This document shows, piece by piece, positions 17,563-26,635 of a stretch of 64,000 nt of DNA. Made by a program: the position numbers and the translations under genes. The notes beneath the pieces were generated by a model. The model saw only the letters and a list, made by a program, of their open reading frames with translations, made no database searches and was not told where the DNA came from. Source of the DNA: Mesobacillus jeotgali (GTDB lineage: Bacteria > Bacillota > Bacilli > Bacillales > Cytobacillaceae); assembly GCF_014856545.2 (NCBI RefSeq), contig NZ_CP109811.1:924001-988000 (forward strand). The letters are read 5' to 3'. How positions within the stretch are numbered: the stretch's first letter is position 1; each line of letters starts with the position of its first letter.

Positions 17563-18378
17563 ATGGAAAAAAGAGAGATTGCTGGCTTGCTAGAAAGAGT
17601 AAGGAGGGAGAATCCGCTCGTCCATAATATCACCAATGTAGTGGTCACCAATTTTACCGCTAATGGACTGCTGGCTTTGGGCGCATCCCCGGTGATGGCC
17701 TTTGCACATGAGGAAGTCGCTGAAATGGCAGGCATGGCGGGGAGCCTTGTGCTGAATATCGGAACGTTGCGGCCGGAAGTCGTTGAGTCGATGCTGATTG
17801 CCGGTAAAGCGGCAAATGAGCAGGGAGTTCCGGTCATACTTGATCCGGTCGGCGCGGGGGCGACTGCTTATCGGACCGAAACTGCGAGAAGGCTGATGGA
17901 AGAATTAGAGATTTCGATTATCAGGGGAAATGCTGCGGAAATAGCGAATGTTGCCGGTGAAACCTGGAGCATACGCGGTGTTGACGCAGGAGATTCAGAT
18001 GGGGATGTAATCGAGCTGGCTGAATCCGCAGCGCAAAAATTGAACACGATTGTAGCACTGACAGGGAAGGAAGACGTTATCACAGACGGGAAGTCTACGT
18101 TTGTAGTCAGTAATGGACACCCAATCCTTACGAAGGTAACCGGTACCGGATGCCTGCTGACTTCGGTAATCGGGGCATTTACAGCAGTTGAAAAGGATTT
18201 TCTGAAAGCAGCAGCTGTTGCAGTGATCATTTATGGAGTAGCAGCGGAAGTTGCCGCAGACAAAAGCGCCATGCATGGACCGGGAAGTTTTCAAGTAGAG
18301 TTCTTGAACCAGCTTTACCACTTGGATGCTGAGGAAATCTACAATAAAAGTTCTTTTGATAAAAGGTTGTTTTCGTAA
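17563..18378 (+). CDS. thiM: hydroxyethylthiazole kinase
   Basis: Phosphorylates 4-methyl-5-(2-hydroxyethyl)thiazole in thiamine salvage. The 271-residue protein has the family blocks [42 protein letters not shown] and the nucleotide/active-site GTGCLL motif. AAGGAGG precedes ATG. It is the first gene after the TPP riboswitch. The following 189 bases up to thiD hold an AT-rich spacer with inverted copies of TTTGTTGCT and AGCAACAAA but no clear terminator. Confidence 0.95.
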   Translation: MEKREIAGLLERVRRENPLVHNITNVVVTNFTANGLLALGASPVMAFAHEEVAEMAGMAGSLVLNIGTLRPEVVESMLIAGKAANEQGVPVILDPVGAGATAYRTETARRLMEELEISIIRGNAAEIANVAGETWSIRGVDAGDSDGDVIELAESAAQKLNTIVALTGKEDVITDGKSTFVVSNGHPILTKVTGTGCLLTSVIGAFTAVEKDFLKAAAVAVIIYGVAAEVAADKSAMHGPGSFQVEFLNQLYHLDAEEIYNKSSFDKRLFS

Positions 18379-18567
18379 AGATTTTTGTTAAAATCCTAAA
18401 GCCGATTTTAACGTAATATAAAGCTAATTTGCAGGTCGGTATTAAGTTTGTTGCTCTTTTCTCATTATTAGAGTCAACTTTCATAGAAACATAGTTCATT
18501 CATTACTATTTTGCGGTCAATAGCAACAAAGTTTAGAAAAGAGCCTAATAAAAGGAGGTAAATGATT

Positions 18568-19404
18568 ATGAAAAAAGCACTGACAATCGCAGGGTCGGAC
18601 AGCGGCGGGGGGGCCGGAATCCAGGCAGACCTGAAGACGTTCCAGGAGCTGGGTGTATACGGAATGTCCGCGCTGACAGCAGTAACAGCGCAAAACACTC
18701 TTGGCGTTCAGGGAGTTTATCCGTTGACGGCAGAAGCTGTGGCAAGGCAAATCCAGTCTGTTGGCGAGGACATTGGGACCGATGCCTTGAAAACTGGGAT
18801 GCTTTTTAACGAGAAAATCATCGAAGCGGTCGCGGGAAAGATTAGAGAGTTGAGCTTGGAAAGAGTCGTAATCGATCCGGTCATGATTGCGAAGGGAGGA
18901 GCTTCATTGCTTCAGCAGCAGGCTGTTTCGGCCCTCAAAGAACATTTGCTTCCGCTCTGTCTTATCATCACTCCGAACATTCCTGAGGCCGAGGTGCTGA
19001 CAGGTATGTCTATCAGGACGATTGGTGAAAAAAAGGAGGCGGCTAAACGGATCCATGAGCTCGGAGCTAAAAATATCGTTATAAAAGGCGGTCATGATGA
19101 GGAAACAGTACAATCTGTTGATGTCCTTTTTGACGGAACGGATTTTACGTACTTCTCCACTCCAAGGATTGGGACGAAGAACACCCATGGAACAGGCTGT
19201 ACTTTTTCAGCTGCAGTCACGGCACAGCTCGCGAAAGGAGCTTCGGTCCATGAATCAGTTTCTGTGGCGAAGGAGTTCATCCAGGCTGCCATTGCCAATC
19301 CGCTGGATATCGGGAATGGACATGGACCTACTAACCATTGGGCCTACAATACAAAAAAGGAAGGCGAGGTCAGCTCATGGCGAGAATCAGTCCTGAACAA
19401 ATGA
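18568..19404 (+). CDS. thiD: bifunctional hydroxymethylpyrimidine kinase / phosphomethylpyrimidine kinase
   Basis: Phosphorylates HMP and HMP-phosphate for thiamine synthesis. 278 residues with the ribokinase-fold motifs [18 protein letters not shown], the TAVTAQNT block, DPVMIAKGG and the anion-hole [11 protein letters not shown] 18568 is preferred over ATG 18562 because AGGAGG at 18553-18558 gives 9-nt spacing to it. Overlaps thiE by 28 nt. Confidence 0.95.
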   Translation: MKKALTIAGSDSGGGAGIQADLKTFQELGVYGMSALTAVTAQNTLGVQGVYPLTAEAVARQIQSVGEDIGTDALKTGMLFNEKIIEAVAGKIRELSLERVVIDPVMIAKGGASLLQQQAVSALKEHLLPLCLIITPNIPEAEVLTGMSIRTIGEKKEAAKRIHELGAKNIVIKGGHDEETVQSVDVLFDGTDFTYFSTPRIGTKNTHGTGCTFSAAVTAQLAKGASVHESVSVAKEFIQAAIANPLDIGNGHGPTNHWAYNTKKEGEVSSWRESVLNK

Positions 19405-20033
19405 GAAGCTTGCTGACGCTTTATTTTATCGCCGGCAGTACGAACTGTTTCGCGGAACCAGTCAGGGTGCTTGAAGATGCGATTCGCGGAGGGATCACGA
19501 TTTTTCAGTATCGGGAAAAAGGGGAAGGCTGTCTTAATGATTTTGAAAAGCTGGAGCTAGGCAAGAGGCTGCAAAAAGTTTGCAGGGAAAATGGCATTCC
19601 CTTCATTGTGAACGATGATATTGAACTTGCCATGGAGCTTGATGCAGATGGTATTCATATTGGCCAAGAGGATGAGGACGCTGCCCAGGTGCGCAGAAAA
19701 ATTGGCGATAAGATACTCGGAGTTTCTGTACATAATCTGGAAGAAGCTGAAACAGCGAAGCTTGCAGGTGCAGATTATTTTGGGGTTGGGCCGATTTTTC
19801 CGACGGCCACAAAGAAGGATACAAGAGCAGTCCAGGGAACTGCATTGTTGGAGCAGCTAAAGGACTTTGGCATACCGATTGTCGGAATCGGCGGTATCAA
19901 TGCGGACAATGCAGGAGCTGTAATGGCTGCCGGAGGTGATGGAGTTTCTGTGATCACAGCGATCAGCCAAGCGGAAGACGTCAAGGAAGCTGCAGCAAGA
20001 TTAAGAGACACATTAAACGGAGGTAGAAAATGA
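19377..20033 (+). CDS. thiE: thiamine phosphate synthase
   Basis: Couples HMP pyrophosphate and thiazole phosphate to thiamine monophosphate. TIM-barrel protein of 218 residues with TIFQYREKG, FIVNDDIELA, GIHIGQED, GVGPIFPTATKKD and GIGGINADNAG. ATG 19377 lies inside the end of thiD and has GAGG upstream; a longer in-frame start at 19338 is less likely. The stop codon overlaps the thiW start. Confidence 0.94.
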   Translation: MARISPEQMRSLLTLYFIAGSTNCFAEPVRVLEDAIRGGITIFQYREKGEGCLNDFEKLELGKRLQKVCRENGIPFIVNDDIELAMELDADGIHIGQEDEDAAQVRRKIGDKILGVSVHNLEEAETAKLAGADYFGVGPIFPTATKKDTRAVQGTALLEQLKDFGIPIVGIGGINADNAGAVMAAGGDGVSVITAISQAEDVKEAAARLRDTLNGGRK

Positions 20034-20563
20034 GACACACACAAAAACTTACCCTCACCGCAATGATGATGGCGATCGGTACATTGACCAGCCATATGTT
20101 ATTCATCCCGCTCGGAATCGTAAAGGTGTTCCCTGTGCAGCACTTTATCAATGTTTTATCAGCCGTGTTGCTTGGACCCTATTATGCTGTTGCCCAGGCA
20201 TTTGGCATTTCTTTGCTGAGGAATATGATGGGAACCGGTTCAGTTTTCGCTTTTCCTGGAAGCATGATTGGAGCTCTTCTGGCAGCCTATTTATATAAAA
20301 AGACGAAGAAAATGGAGTTTGCTTTTGCGGGGGAAGTAGTTGGCACCGGAATCATTGGAGCGATTGCCAGTTATCCGATTGCTGTATTGTTCCTTGGCAA
20401 AGAAGCGGCGCTGTTTGGAATGGTACCAGCATTTTTGGCCAGCTTGCTTGCTGGTGCGGCAATTGGCTTCGTGCTTCTGAAAATTTTCTTGAAGAATGCA
20501 GCAGTTAGATTGGAGATGACCAACAGATGTAGTCTGGAAATGATTTCATCCTACTGCCTTTAG
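20030..20563 (+). CDS. thiW: energy-coupling factor transporter S component ThiW
   Basis: Membrane substrate-binding subunit of an ECF vitamin transporter, predicted from its genomic pairing with thiMDE to import the thiazole precursor. 177 residues with five to six hydrophobic segments and an N-terminus MRHTQKLTLTAMMMAIGTLT typical of S components. It needs the shared EcfA/EcfT module encoded elsewhere. The last 20 or so residues (RCSLEMISSYCL) look unlike a membrane S component, so the C-terminus may have been extended by a small frame change. Confidence 0.85.
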   Translation: MRHTQKLTLTAMMMAIGTLTSHMLFIPLGIVKVFPVQHFINVLSAVLLGPYYAVAQAFGISLLRNMMGTGSVFAFPGSMIGALLAAYLYKKTKKMEFAFAGEVVGTGIIGAIASYPIAVLFLGKEAALFGMVPAFLASLLAGAAIGFVLLKIFLKNAAVRLEMTNRCSLEMISSYCL

Positions 20564-20636
20564 CTGGAAAAGGGAGAAGTCCTGCTATATGATAATAAAT
20601 AGATTCATATATACCAGCTGAAAAGGGTGACAATTT

Positions 20637-21251
20637 TTGAGCACAGAGAACAAGCTAGGATTGGTAGTGGACGTTGAGACAACTGGACTGGGACCAGATT
20701 CAGATGAAATAATAGAATTGGCTGTGAAGCTATTTTCCTTTCATGAGGAATCAGGAGAAATTATCGATATTCTAGATGAAGATTCTTATTTAAGGGAGCC
20801 GCTGTCGACAACGGCACAAAGAAACTATGACAGGGCCTACCGGATTCATGGAATCCACTATGATATGGTGCGCGGAAAGACATTTTACGATGAGAAGATT
20901 ATGAATTACTTCAATCGCACTGATGCGATTTTTGCCCATAATGCATCCTTTGACAGAAGCTTTTTATTCAGGATGTATCCGGAAGTCAATGAGATGAAAT
21001 GGTATTGCACAATGAAGAATGTCCAATGGAAAAATCATGGCTTCCCGAACAGCAAGCTGCTGACATTATTGCAGGCGCATAATATTTCGAAATTCCAGAC
21101 CCATAGAGCGATGGATGATATTACATATTTGACGGAACTCTTGAAGCAGCAAAATCCAAACGGCGATTTTTATTTAAAAGAAGTGCTGGAATATGGCCCG
21201 ATGCGGAAATACCAGCCTGCTCAAAAACAGAGAAGAAGAATGTTCTACTAG
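20637..21251 (+). CDS. DEDDh 3'-5' exonuclease (DnaQ/epsilon-like)
   Basis: Stand-alone exonuclease domain of about 204 residues. Catalytic motifs: VVDVETTGLG (Asp, Glu), IFAHNASFDRSF (Asp) and QTHRAMDDI (His, Asp). Similar short proteins in Bacilli are annotated as DNA polymerase III epsilon-like or exonuclease domain proteins; it may act in repair or RNA turnover. TTG 20637 is chosen as the first codon with AAAAGGGTG just upstream. A bidirectional terminator follows. Confidence 0.85.
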   Translation: MSTENKLGLVVDVETTGLGPDSDEIIELAVKLFSFHEESGEIIDILDEDSYLREPLSTTAQRNYDRAYRIHGIHYDMVRGKTFYDEKIMNYFNRTDAIFAHNASFDRSFLFRMYPEVNEMKWYCTMKNVQWKNHGFPNSKLLTLLQAHNISKFQTHRAMDDITYLTELLKQQNPNGDFYLKEVLEYGPMRKYQPAQKQRRRMFY

Positions 21252-21287
21252 AAAAGGTGCCTGAATTCAGGCACCTTTTCTATTTTT
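21251..21287. terminator. bidirectional terminator
   Basis: GAAAAGGTGCCTGA and TCAGGCACCTTTTC form a perfect stem with T/A runs on both sides, between the convergent exonuclease and Hly-III genes. Confidence 0.88.
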
Positions 21288-21933
21288 ACAAGACATATAG
21301 ATATACGCTCAGGAAATGGGCAGTGCTTCCGAGCATGATGAAAATATGGAAAATCTCATGGAATCCAAGGTGCTTTGAACGGAGGAAATCGGGTTTCAAA
21401 GCATATATGACGCCGCCAATCGTGTACATGATTCCCCCGGCTACAAGCCAGAAAATACCGGCCGTATCCAAGACAGATGATAGGGGTGACACGACGAAAA
21501 TAACCATCCAGCCCATGACAATATAGATAGAGGTCGATAGCCATCTTGGACTCTTGAACCAAATCATCTTAAAAAGGATTCCGCACAATGCAGCGAATGT
21601 GATGATGCCGAATAATGTCCAGCCAGTCACTCCATTGAGACTGATCAGGCAAAACGGTGTATAGGTTCCGGCAATCAGTACGAAAATCATCGAATGGTCA
21701 ATTTTCCTGAGGAAGGCGATCACGCTATCTTTGCTGATGACCATATGGTAGGTAGCGGATGCGGTGTACAGCAGGATCATGCTGATGCCGAAAATCGTAA
21801 CGGATGTAATCGCGAGTGCAGAACCGGTAGTAATCGAAGCTTTAATGACGAGTGCAAGCAGGCCTGCAAAGGATAGTAAGGCACCTGCCAGGTGAGTCAG
21901 GCCATTAATTGGTTCACGGATGTAGCTGTTCAT
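21286..21933 (-). CDS. hemolysin III / PAQR family membrane protein
   Basis: A 215-residue polytopic protein with about seven hydrophobic helices. Family marks are REPINGLTHLAGA at the N-terminus, the SATYHM segment, KIDHSMIFVLIAGTYTPF and the C-terminal FHEIFHIFIMLGSTAHF; the conserved Ser, His and Asp residues form the presumed metal-dependent hydrolase site of the PAQR/CREST superfamily. Comparable to YplQ of B. subtilis. ATG 21933 follows GGAGG; the upstream in-frame TTG does not. Confidence 0.9.
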   Translation of the reverse strand: MNSYIREPINGLTHLAGALLSFAGLLALVIKASITTGSALAITSVTIFGISMILLYTASATYHMVISKDSVIAFLRKIDHSMIFVLIAGTYTPFCLISLNGVTGWTLFGIITFAALCGILFKMIWFKSPRWLSTSIYIVMGWMVIFVVSPLSSVLDTAGIFWLVAGGIMYTIGGVIYALKPDFLRSKHLGFHEIFHIFIMLGSTAHFLSVYLYVL

Positions 21934-21957
21934 TTTCAAACCTCCATATCACTTTAT

Positions 21958-21974
21958 GTAGTATTAATAACTAC
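21958..21974. promoter_or_regulatory. inverted repeat upstream of the Hly-III gene
   Basis: GTAGTATTAATAACTAC is an inverted repeat (GTAGT ... ACTAC) about 25 bases before the Hly-III start, and ATGTAGT recurs at about 21999-22005. It could be an operator for this gene; no regulator can be named. Confidence 0.35.
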
Positions 21975-22066
21975 TTATAATAATATACGTGTAATGATAT
22001 GTAGTCAATGTTTACGATTGTCCTTTTTTGCATTATAATAAAATAAAAAATGTTGAGGGAGATACT

Positions 22067-22654
22067 TTGAATAATAATCTAGCAGACTTGCTCGCCGAAC
22101 TTGGCCTTGAAAATAATATCGCACTGGAAGACATTCCGGAGATCGACTTGTATATGGACCAGGTCATCCAGCTGTTTGAAAAGAATTTCGGCAGTTCAAC
22201 AAGGAATGAGGATGAAAAGGTCCTCACGAAAACAATGATTAATAATTACGCTAAGGGGAAGCTGTTTTTTCCGATTAAGAATAAAAAGTATTCGAAGGAG
22301 CACCTGATCCTGATCAGCCTGATTTATCAGCTGAAGGGCGGTTTATCCATCCAGGATATCAAGCAGACTCTAGAAGGAATTAACGAGAAGACTGAGACAG
22401 GGGAAATTCCGCTTGGCCAGTTTTATCAAAGTTTCTTGAATCTTCATGAAAAAAACATCGAGATTTTTAATGAGGATGTTCTCAAAACTGAGCAAGAAGT
22501 GAAACGAGAAGTGGAGAGGCTTGAGGCAGATGAACCAAAGGAGCTTGAAACGATTCTTCTGATTGCATCTTTGATTAATATTAGCAATTTTTACAGAAGG
22601 ACAGCGGAGAAGCTAGTTGACAGGCTTTCAGACGAAAAAAAGAAAAAGGACTGA
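22067..22654 (+). CDS. DUF1836 domain protein
   Basis: Cytoplasmic protein of about 195 residues, acidic and helical, with the DUF1836 pattern VLTKTMINNYAKGKLFFPIK followed by a YSKEHLILISLIYQLK segment that resembles a MerR-like winged helix. Possibly a DNA-binding regulator. TTG 22067 is preferred because GAGGGAG lies 8-9 nt upstream. The next gene, also HTH-like, starts 6 nt after its stop codon, so the two form an operon. Confidence 0.78.
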   Translation: MNNNLADLLAELGLENNIALEDIPEIDLYMDQVIQLFEKNFGSSTRNEDEKVLTKTMINNYAKGKLFFPIKNKKYSKEHLILISLIYQLKGGLSIQDIKQTLEGINEKTETGEIPLGQFYQSFLNLHEKNIEIFNEDVLKTEQEVKREVERLEADEPKELETILLIASLINISNFYRRTAEKLVDRLSDEKKKKD

Positions 22655-22660
22655 ACCAGG

Positions 22661-22891
22661 GTGTATTTGACAGTAAAAGAAGCAGCGGAATACTTAACGA
22701 TTCCGGAAAAACAGGTGGAGAACATGATTTTCCAAAGAAAAATAAGAGCTATTCATGATGGCGAGCATTATTTAATTTACAAGGATCAATTCAACATGCA
22801 TATGAAACAGGTTGAGAAATATAAGAAGCTCGTTGAAGAAATAATGAATGAACCGGTGCCTGAGGATATCGACATTAAAGATGAAGATTAA
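22661..22891 (+). CDS. small excisionase-type helix-turn-helix protein
   Basis: A 76-residue protein beginning with the HTH_17/MerR-like pattern LTVKEAAEYLTIPEKQVENM and a basic wing (RKIRAIHDGEHYLIYKDQF). Such proteins bind DNA as phage excisionases or small regulators, but there is no phage context here. Start is GTG 22661, closely behind the DUF1836 gene. Confidence 0.75.
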   Translation: MYLTVKEAAEYLTIPEKQVENMIFQRKIRAIHDGEHYLIYKDQFNMHMKQVEKYKKLVEEIMNEPVPEDIDIKDED

Positions 22892-22925
22892 AAAAACGCG
22901 AAAGGACTGATCCTTTCGCGTTTTT
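22892..22925. terminator. rho-independent terminator
   Basis: CGCGAAAGG pairs with CCTTTCGCG, with A and T runs on either side. It separates the HTH gene from the convergent histidine kinase gene. Confidence 0.88.
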
Positions 22926-22935
22926 GTTCGTCATC

Positions 22936-24639
22936 CTATTGTTGAACTCCAGTGCTGGCCGGGCTGGCCAACTCGCTTTCGCTTTTCGTAGCTTCAAGAC
23001 CTTTCACTTTGTCACCGTGCTTGATGGGCAATTGAACGATCACTTCTGTCCCTTTATCAGGCTCGCTCCTGAACTTGATGGTGCCATTATGGGATTGGAC
23101 AATCTTGAAGCTGACCGTCATTCCAAGTCCGGTGCCTTTTTCCTTTGAAGAATAAAAAGGTTCGCCGATTCTTTCGAGCAGCTCTTTTGATATGCCTACT
23201 CCCTGGTCCTTGACCACTACTGTTATATTGTTATCCGCACTCTGCAGAGTGATGTTTACGACATCTCCCGCTGCTGATGCTTCAATTGCATTCTTCACAA
23301 TGTTGATGAACAGCTGCTTAAGCTGATTTGGTTCACACTCAATCATGACAGGGTGGCTTAAAACCTGGAACTCGATCTGGATATTATGCAAGCTCGCTTC
23401 TGTTTTTAAAAGGGAGATGACATCATGCAAAATACCCTGCAAATCTGCTTCCGTGTATTTAATTTGCTGAGGCTTGGCCAATAATAGCAATTCGCTGACG
23501 ATATGATTGATCCTGTTCAGCTCATCGATCATGATCTGGTAGTACAGCTGATGCTTTTCATCCTCCATCTGGAGCAGCTGGACAAGTCCCTTTAATGAAG
23601 TAAGCGGATTGCGAATTTCATGGGCAACGCTCGCAGAAAGCTCGCCGACTACCGACAGCTTGTCCGTCCTCCGCAAACGCTCTTCTGTTTGGCGCAGCTC
23701 GGTAACATCCCTTGAATTGCAGATGATCCCAGCGATTTTGTCATTCACAATGATTGGAAGGGAAGTGCTCTGGAAAAAGATTGTCTTACCGCTCTTATGC
23801 AGCAATTCCAATTCAAACATTTGTGGACACTGATTTTCCACCACGCTGGCAACCTTATCCAAAACAATTTGCCTGTGGGAATCAGGGATCAAGTCTGCCA
23901 GTTTTTTTCCGATATACTCTTCCCTGCTAAAACCAGTGATTCTTTCAAACTGTGGATTAAGATTTATGATCGTCCCGTTCAAGTCGAGCATCGAAACAAT
24001 ATCAGGACTGTACTCAAACAATGAACGATATTGCTGCCTGCTCTCCTCAAGAAGAGTTTCAACGTGTTTTCGTTCGGTAATATCCCTGCCCATTATGACA
24101 AGACCTTGCCGGCTTCCATCATCATTGAACAGCGGCACCTTAATAGTATCAAATGTCTTGGTTGTCCCATCCGGCTGTGGAAGTACTTCCTCGACACGGA
24201 TAATTCCGCCTGCTTTCCATGCTTCTTCATCGGAAATCTCACAATATCTCAGCGCATCACCGAAATAATTGCTGTACTCCGCAAGCTCTGAATCTTTCTT
24301 GCCTCTATAATCAACATTTTCAATATCAAACAATTTCAAACCAAAGTCATTGACCTGAATCCATCGGCCTTCTCCGTCCTTAAAGTTGACGAAATCGACC
24401 ATTGAATTGATTAGTGTGGATAGACGCTCCTCTTCTTCTTTTGTGGCACTCAATTCCTCCATCTTCGAGATGAAAAAATAGAAAAACCAGCCTGCCAGCA
24501 ATACATAAAGGACTTCCTTTGTATGTTCGATGATGATAACAAATTCAGATGGAGCGTATAAATTCAGCAGATAGTTTGTTCCAAATATCCAGGCAATGCT
24601 CAGAATGAAAAAGATCAGGACATATTGCTTTTTTTTCAT
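22936..24639 (-). CDS. membrane PAS-PAS sensor histidine kinase, sporulation-kinase type
   Basis: 567 residues: two N-terminal membrane helices (about 7-24 and 32-55), two PAS/PAC domains (about 65-185 and 195-315), a HisKA domain with the phospho-acceptor His in VAHEIRNPLTSLKGL (about residue 345), and an HATPase domain with NIVKNAIEAS, DQGVGISKE and GTGLGM. There is no adjacent response regulator. Orphan kinases of this architecture in Bacilli include KinB, KinC and KinE of the phosphorelay. AGGAG precedes the ATG. Acting on Spo0F is an inference. Confidence 0.87.
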   Translation of the reverse strand: MKKKQYVLIFFILSIAWIFGTNYLLNLYAPSEFVIIIEHTKEVLYVLLAGWFFYFFISKMEELSATKEEEERLSTLINSMVDFVNFKDGEGRWIQVNDFGLKLFDIENVDYRGKKDSELAEYSNYFGDALRYCEISDEEAWKAGGIIRVEEVLPQPDGTTKTFDTIKVPLFNDDGSRQGLVIMGRDITERKHVETLLEESRQQYRSLFEYSPDIVSMLDLNGTIINLNPQFERITGFSREEYIGKKLADLIPDSHRQIVLDKVASVVENQCPQMFELELLHKSGKTIFFQSTSLPIIVNDKIAGIICNSRDVTELRQTEERLRRTDKLSVVGELSASVAHEIRNPLTSLKGLVQLLQMEDEKHQLYYQIMIDELNRINHIVSELLLLAKPQQIKYTEADLQGILHDVISLLKTEASLHNIQIEFQVLSHPVMIECEPNQLKQLFINIVKNAIEASAAGDVVNITLQSADNNITVVVKDQGVGISKELLERIGEPFYSSKEKGTGLGMTVSFKIVQSHNGTIKFRSEPDKGTEVIVQLPIKHGDKVKGLEATKSESELASPASTGVQQ

Positions 24640-24803
24640 CTTTTGACTCCTAAAGTAAGCATCAGCTTACGCAATTTAAAATTTGTGTTACTTTTCTATA
24701 GTAGCACAACTTTTTTCGAATTAAATGAAGATTATTTTTAATTTATCTTCTCTTCCATTTGGAAAATTATGCAAAGGGCCAAATCAAATTCGGCCCAGAA
24801 TAA

Positions 24804-24950
24804 CTTTTTAAAAGTCTCCATCCGTTGTCTGGAAGGGAATATTCAAAGTATAAATGCTCTATAAAATATCTAGGTGAGGCGGAGAGTGATAGGCATCTAC
24901 CTGAAGAAGGAAAATACTGGTGGGCCGGCGAAAAGGTAAATAGGGGGTGA
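24804..24950 (+). pseudogene. possible decayed coding fragment before the Nudix gene
   Basis: In the 318-base gap after the kinase start codon, an open stretch with no start codon encodes a coding-like C-terminus (GREYSKYKCSIKYLG ... PEEGKYWWAGEKV) and ends in a TGA that overlaps the ribosome binding site of the Nudix gene. The same frame directly upstream (ENYAKGQIKFGPE then stop) also looks coding-like. This suggests an eroded gene. I do not recognise the family. Confidence 0.35.
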
Positions 24951-24957
24951 AGTTATT

Positions 24958-25451
24958 ATGGGAATGTCGAATTATTATCAGGATCTTCGGGACAAATTGG
25001 GAAGCGGCCTGATTTTTATGCCCAGCGTGGCAGGAATAGTCAGGAATGAAGCTGGAGAAATTTTATTCCAGAACAAAGGAAATGGGGAGAATTGGAGCCT
25101 GCCTGCAGGAGCAATCGAATTAGGTGAAGCCCCGGCTGAAGCCATTGTCCGCGAAGTATGGGAAGAAACAGGTCTTAATGTTTTACCGGAAAAATTACTG
25201 GGTGTATTTGGCGGAAAAGAGTTCCCTATGAATACCCAAACGGCCACAAGGTTGAGTATGTAGTGTTTGTTTTTGAATGCAGACCTGTCGGGGGTGAACA
25301 TAATCCAATCGACAGCGAGACAGCGGAACTAAGATACTTCAGGCCTGATAACATGCCAGAATTGGCTCTCCCTTATCCTGAAAGCATTTTTATCAAATCG
25401 GATGGCGAAAAGGCTGAGTTCCAGTGGGATGATGCATGGGTGAGCCGGTAA
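24958..25451 (+). pseudogene. Nudix hydrolase, frameshifted
   Basis: The first frame (24958-25263) holds an intact Nudix box: GAIELGEAPAEAIVREVWEE followed by TGLNV. It then ends in an unrelated tail (NTQTATRLSM). The second frame (to 25451) gives the expected continuation YEYPNGHKVEYVVFVFEC and the C-terminus. The switch point is the CCC run at 25224-25226, consistent with loss of one base. It is either a recent pseudogene or a sequencing error; the split product would lack the C-terminal half. AGGGGGTG precedes ATG. Confidence 0.8.
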
Positions 25452-25486
25452 TTTTAAAAAAGGAGAGCGCAAAATCACGCGCTCTC
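25452..25486 (-). terminator. rho-independent terminator of the Gfo/Idh/MocA gene
   Basis: On the minus strand GAGAGCGC pairs with GCGCTCTC and is followed by CTTTTTTAAAA. The hairpin includes the stop codon of the oxidoreductase gene. Confidence 0.85.
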
Positions 25487-26429
25487 AACCTTTCCTGAGT
25501 TGTTCCAATAGAACCTGTGCCTCATAACCTGCGGCGAAGTCGATAATCGTCGCTTCTTCACCTTTGATCGCTTTTACAAGTTGATCAACCAATGAATCTT
25601 CGAGGGAGTGATCTGCTTCCAATGGCAGGATATCCTCGCCAAGCTTCCCGCCTTCAAGTTGCCCCCAGTTTAAGAGTGATAATGTTCCATCTTCACCATA
25701 GGCTGTGAACGCAATTTCCTCCTTGCCGGCAATCTGGCTCATGCCATCAATCAGTACTGGAGTACCATCCTCCAGCTTCAAGGTTGCTAGAATTGCATTT
25801 TCACTGGCGTGCGGGTCTTCAGGGAATTGTATCTGGACATCCTTTACCTCCACTGAACCAAAAATCTTTTGCAGCTGCTGGATGAAATGGACGCCAACTT
25901 CCAGGACATAACCACCTTGTTCCTTGCTCGCAACCCATGCATTCTGCTGCCATGGGCGCGGCCATTGCGGGAAGTGCATCTTCAATTGAACTCTTCTAAG
26001 TTTGCCAACATAGTTTTCCTGTATTAATTTTGCGAAAGTCTTGCTGCCTGCGCTATAGTTCAGCGGGAAATTCATCGCATGTACGACACCTGCATCCTGC
26101 GCTAGTTTTAATAGACTTTCAGCTTCCTCAACCGAGTTAGCCAGCGGTTTTTCACATAAAATATGTATCCCTTTCGCAAGAACATCAGATGCCACGGCAT
26201 GGTGGAATTTTGGGGGAACAGCGACATAAACAAGATCTAACTCCGTATTCTCAAGCATGGTTTGATGGTCGGCGTAAGCTGGAATGCCACCAAGCTCGGC
26301 TGCCGTTTCCTTCGCTCTATCTTCCATGGCGTCACAGACAGCTGCGATTTCCATCTCCGGGTGTTTTTGAAATCCGTTTATCAAACGCTGGCCAATCGCG
26401 CCAAGGCCAATTACTCCGACTTTTAACAT
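25485..26429 (-). CDS. Gfo/Idh/MocA family NAD(P)-dependent oxidoreductase
   Basis: 314 residues: N-terminal Rossmann domain with GLGAIGQRL, the family motif ILCEKPLANSVEEAESL (EKP, catalytic Lys), and a C-terminal alpha/beta domain with LEVGVHFIQQL. Members oxidise or reduce sugars, inositols and related compounds; the substrate cannot be assigned. It is a single-gene unit. GGAGG precedes ATG. Confidence 0.85.
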   Translation of the reverse strand: MLKVGVIGLGAIGQRLINGFQKHPEMEIAAVCDAMEDRAKETAAELGGIPAYADHQTMLENTELDLVYVAVPPKFHHAVASDVLAKGIHILCEKPLANSVEEAESLLKLAQDAGVVHAMNFPLNYSAGSKTFAKLIQENYVGKLRRVQLKMHFPQWPRPWQQNAWVASKEQGGYVLEVGVHFIQQLQKIFGSVEVKDVQIQFPEDPHASENAILATLKLEDGTPVLIDGMSQIAGKEEIAFTAYGEDGTLSLLNWGQLEGGKLGEDILPLEADHSLEDSLVDQLVKAIKGEEATIIDFAAGYEAQVLLEQLRKG

Positions 26430-26635
26430 AAGAGACCTCCAGTAATTCTTTTACCCACTATTATACAGAAAATCTTAACGATAAAATAGTTTAGCAAGCC
26501 GAAATATTATTAATGAAAATGATTCTTTTTAACTATGGAAAATAAAGTTTTTAGATATTTTAGAATATTGTAACATCAAATTCTGCTAAGTAAAATTATA
26601 GTGTAATAGACTAAATGACAGGAAGGGGTAAAACA

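Noticed and set aside
26505..26535. Fur box upstream of the InhA-like gene
   Set aside because: TGAAAATGATTCTTT shares too few positions with the 7-1-7 Fur consensus to be convincing in AT-rich sequence.
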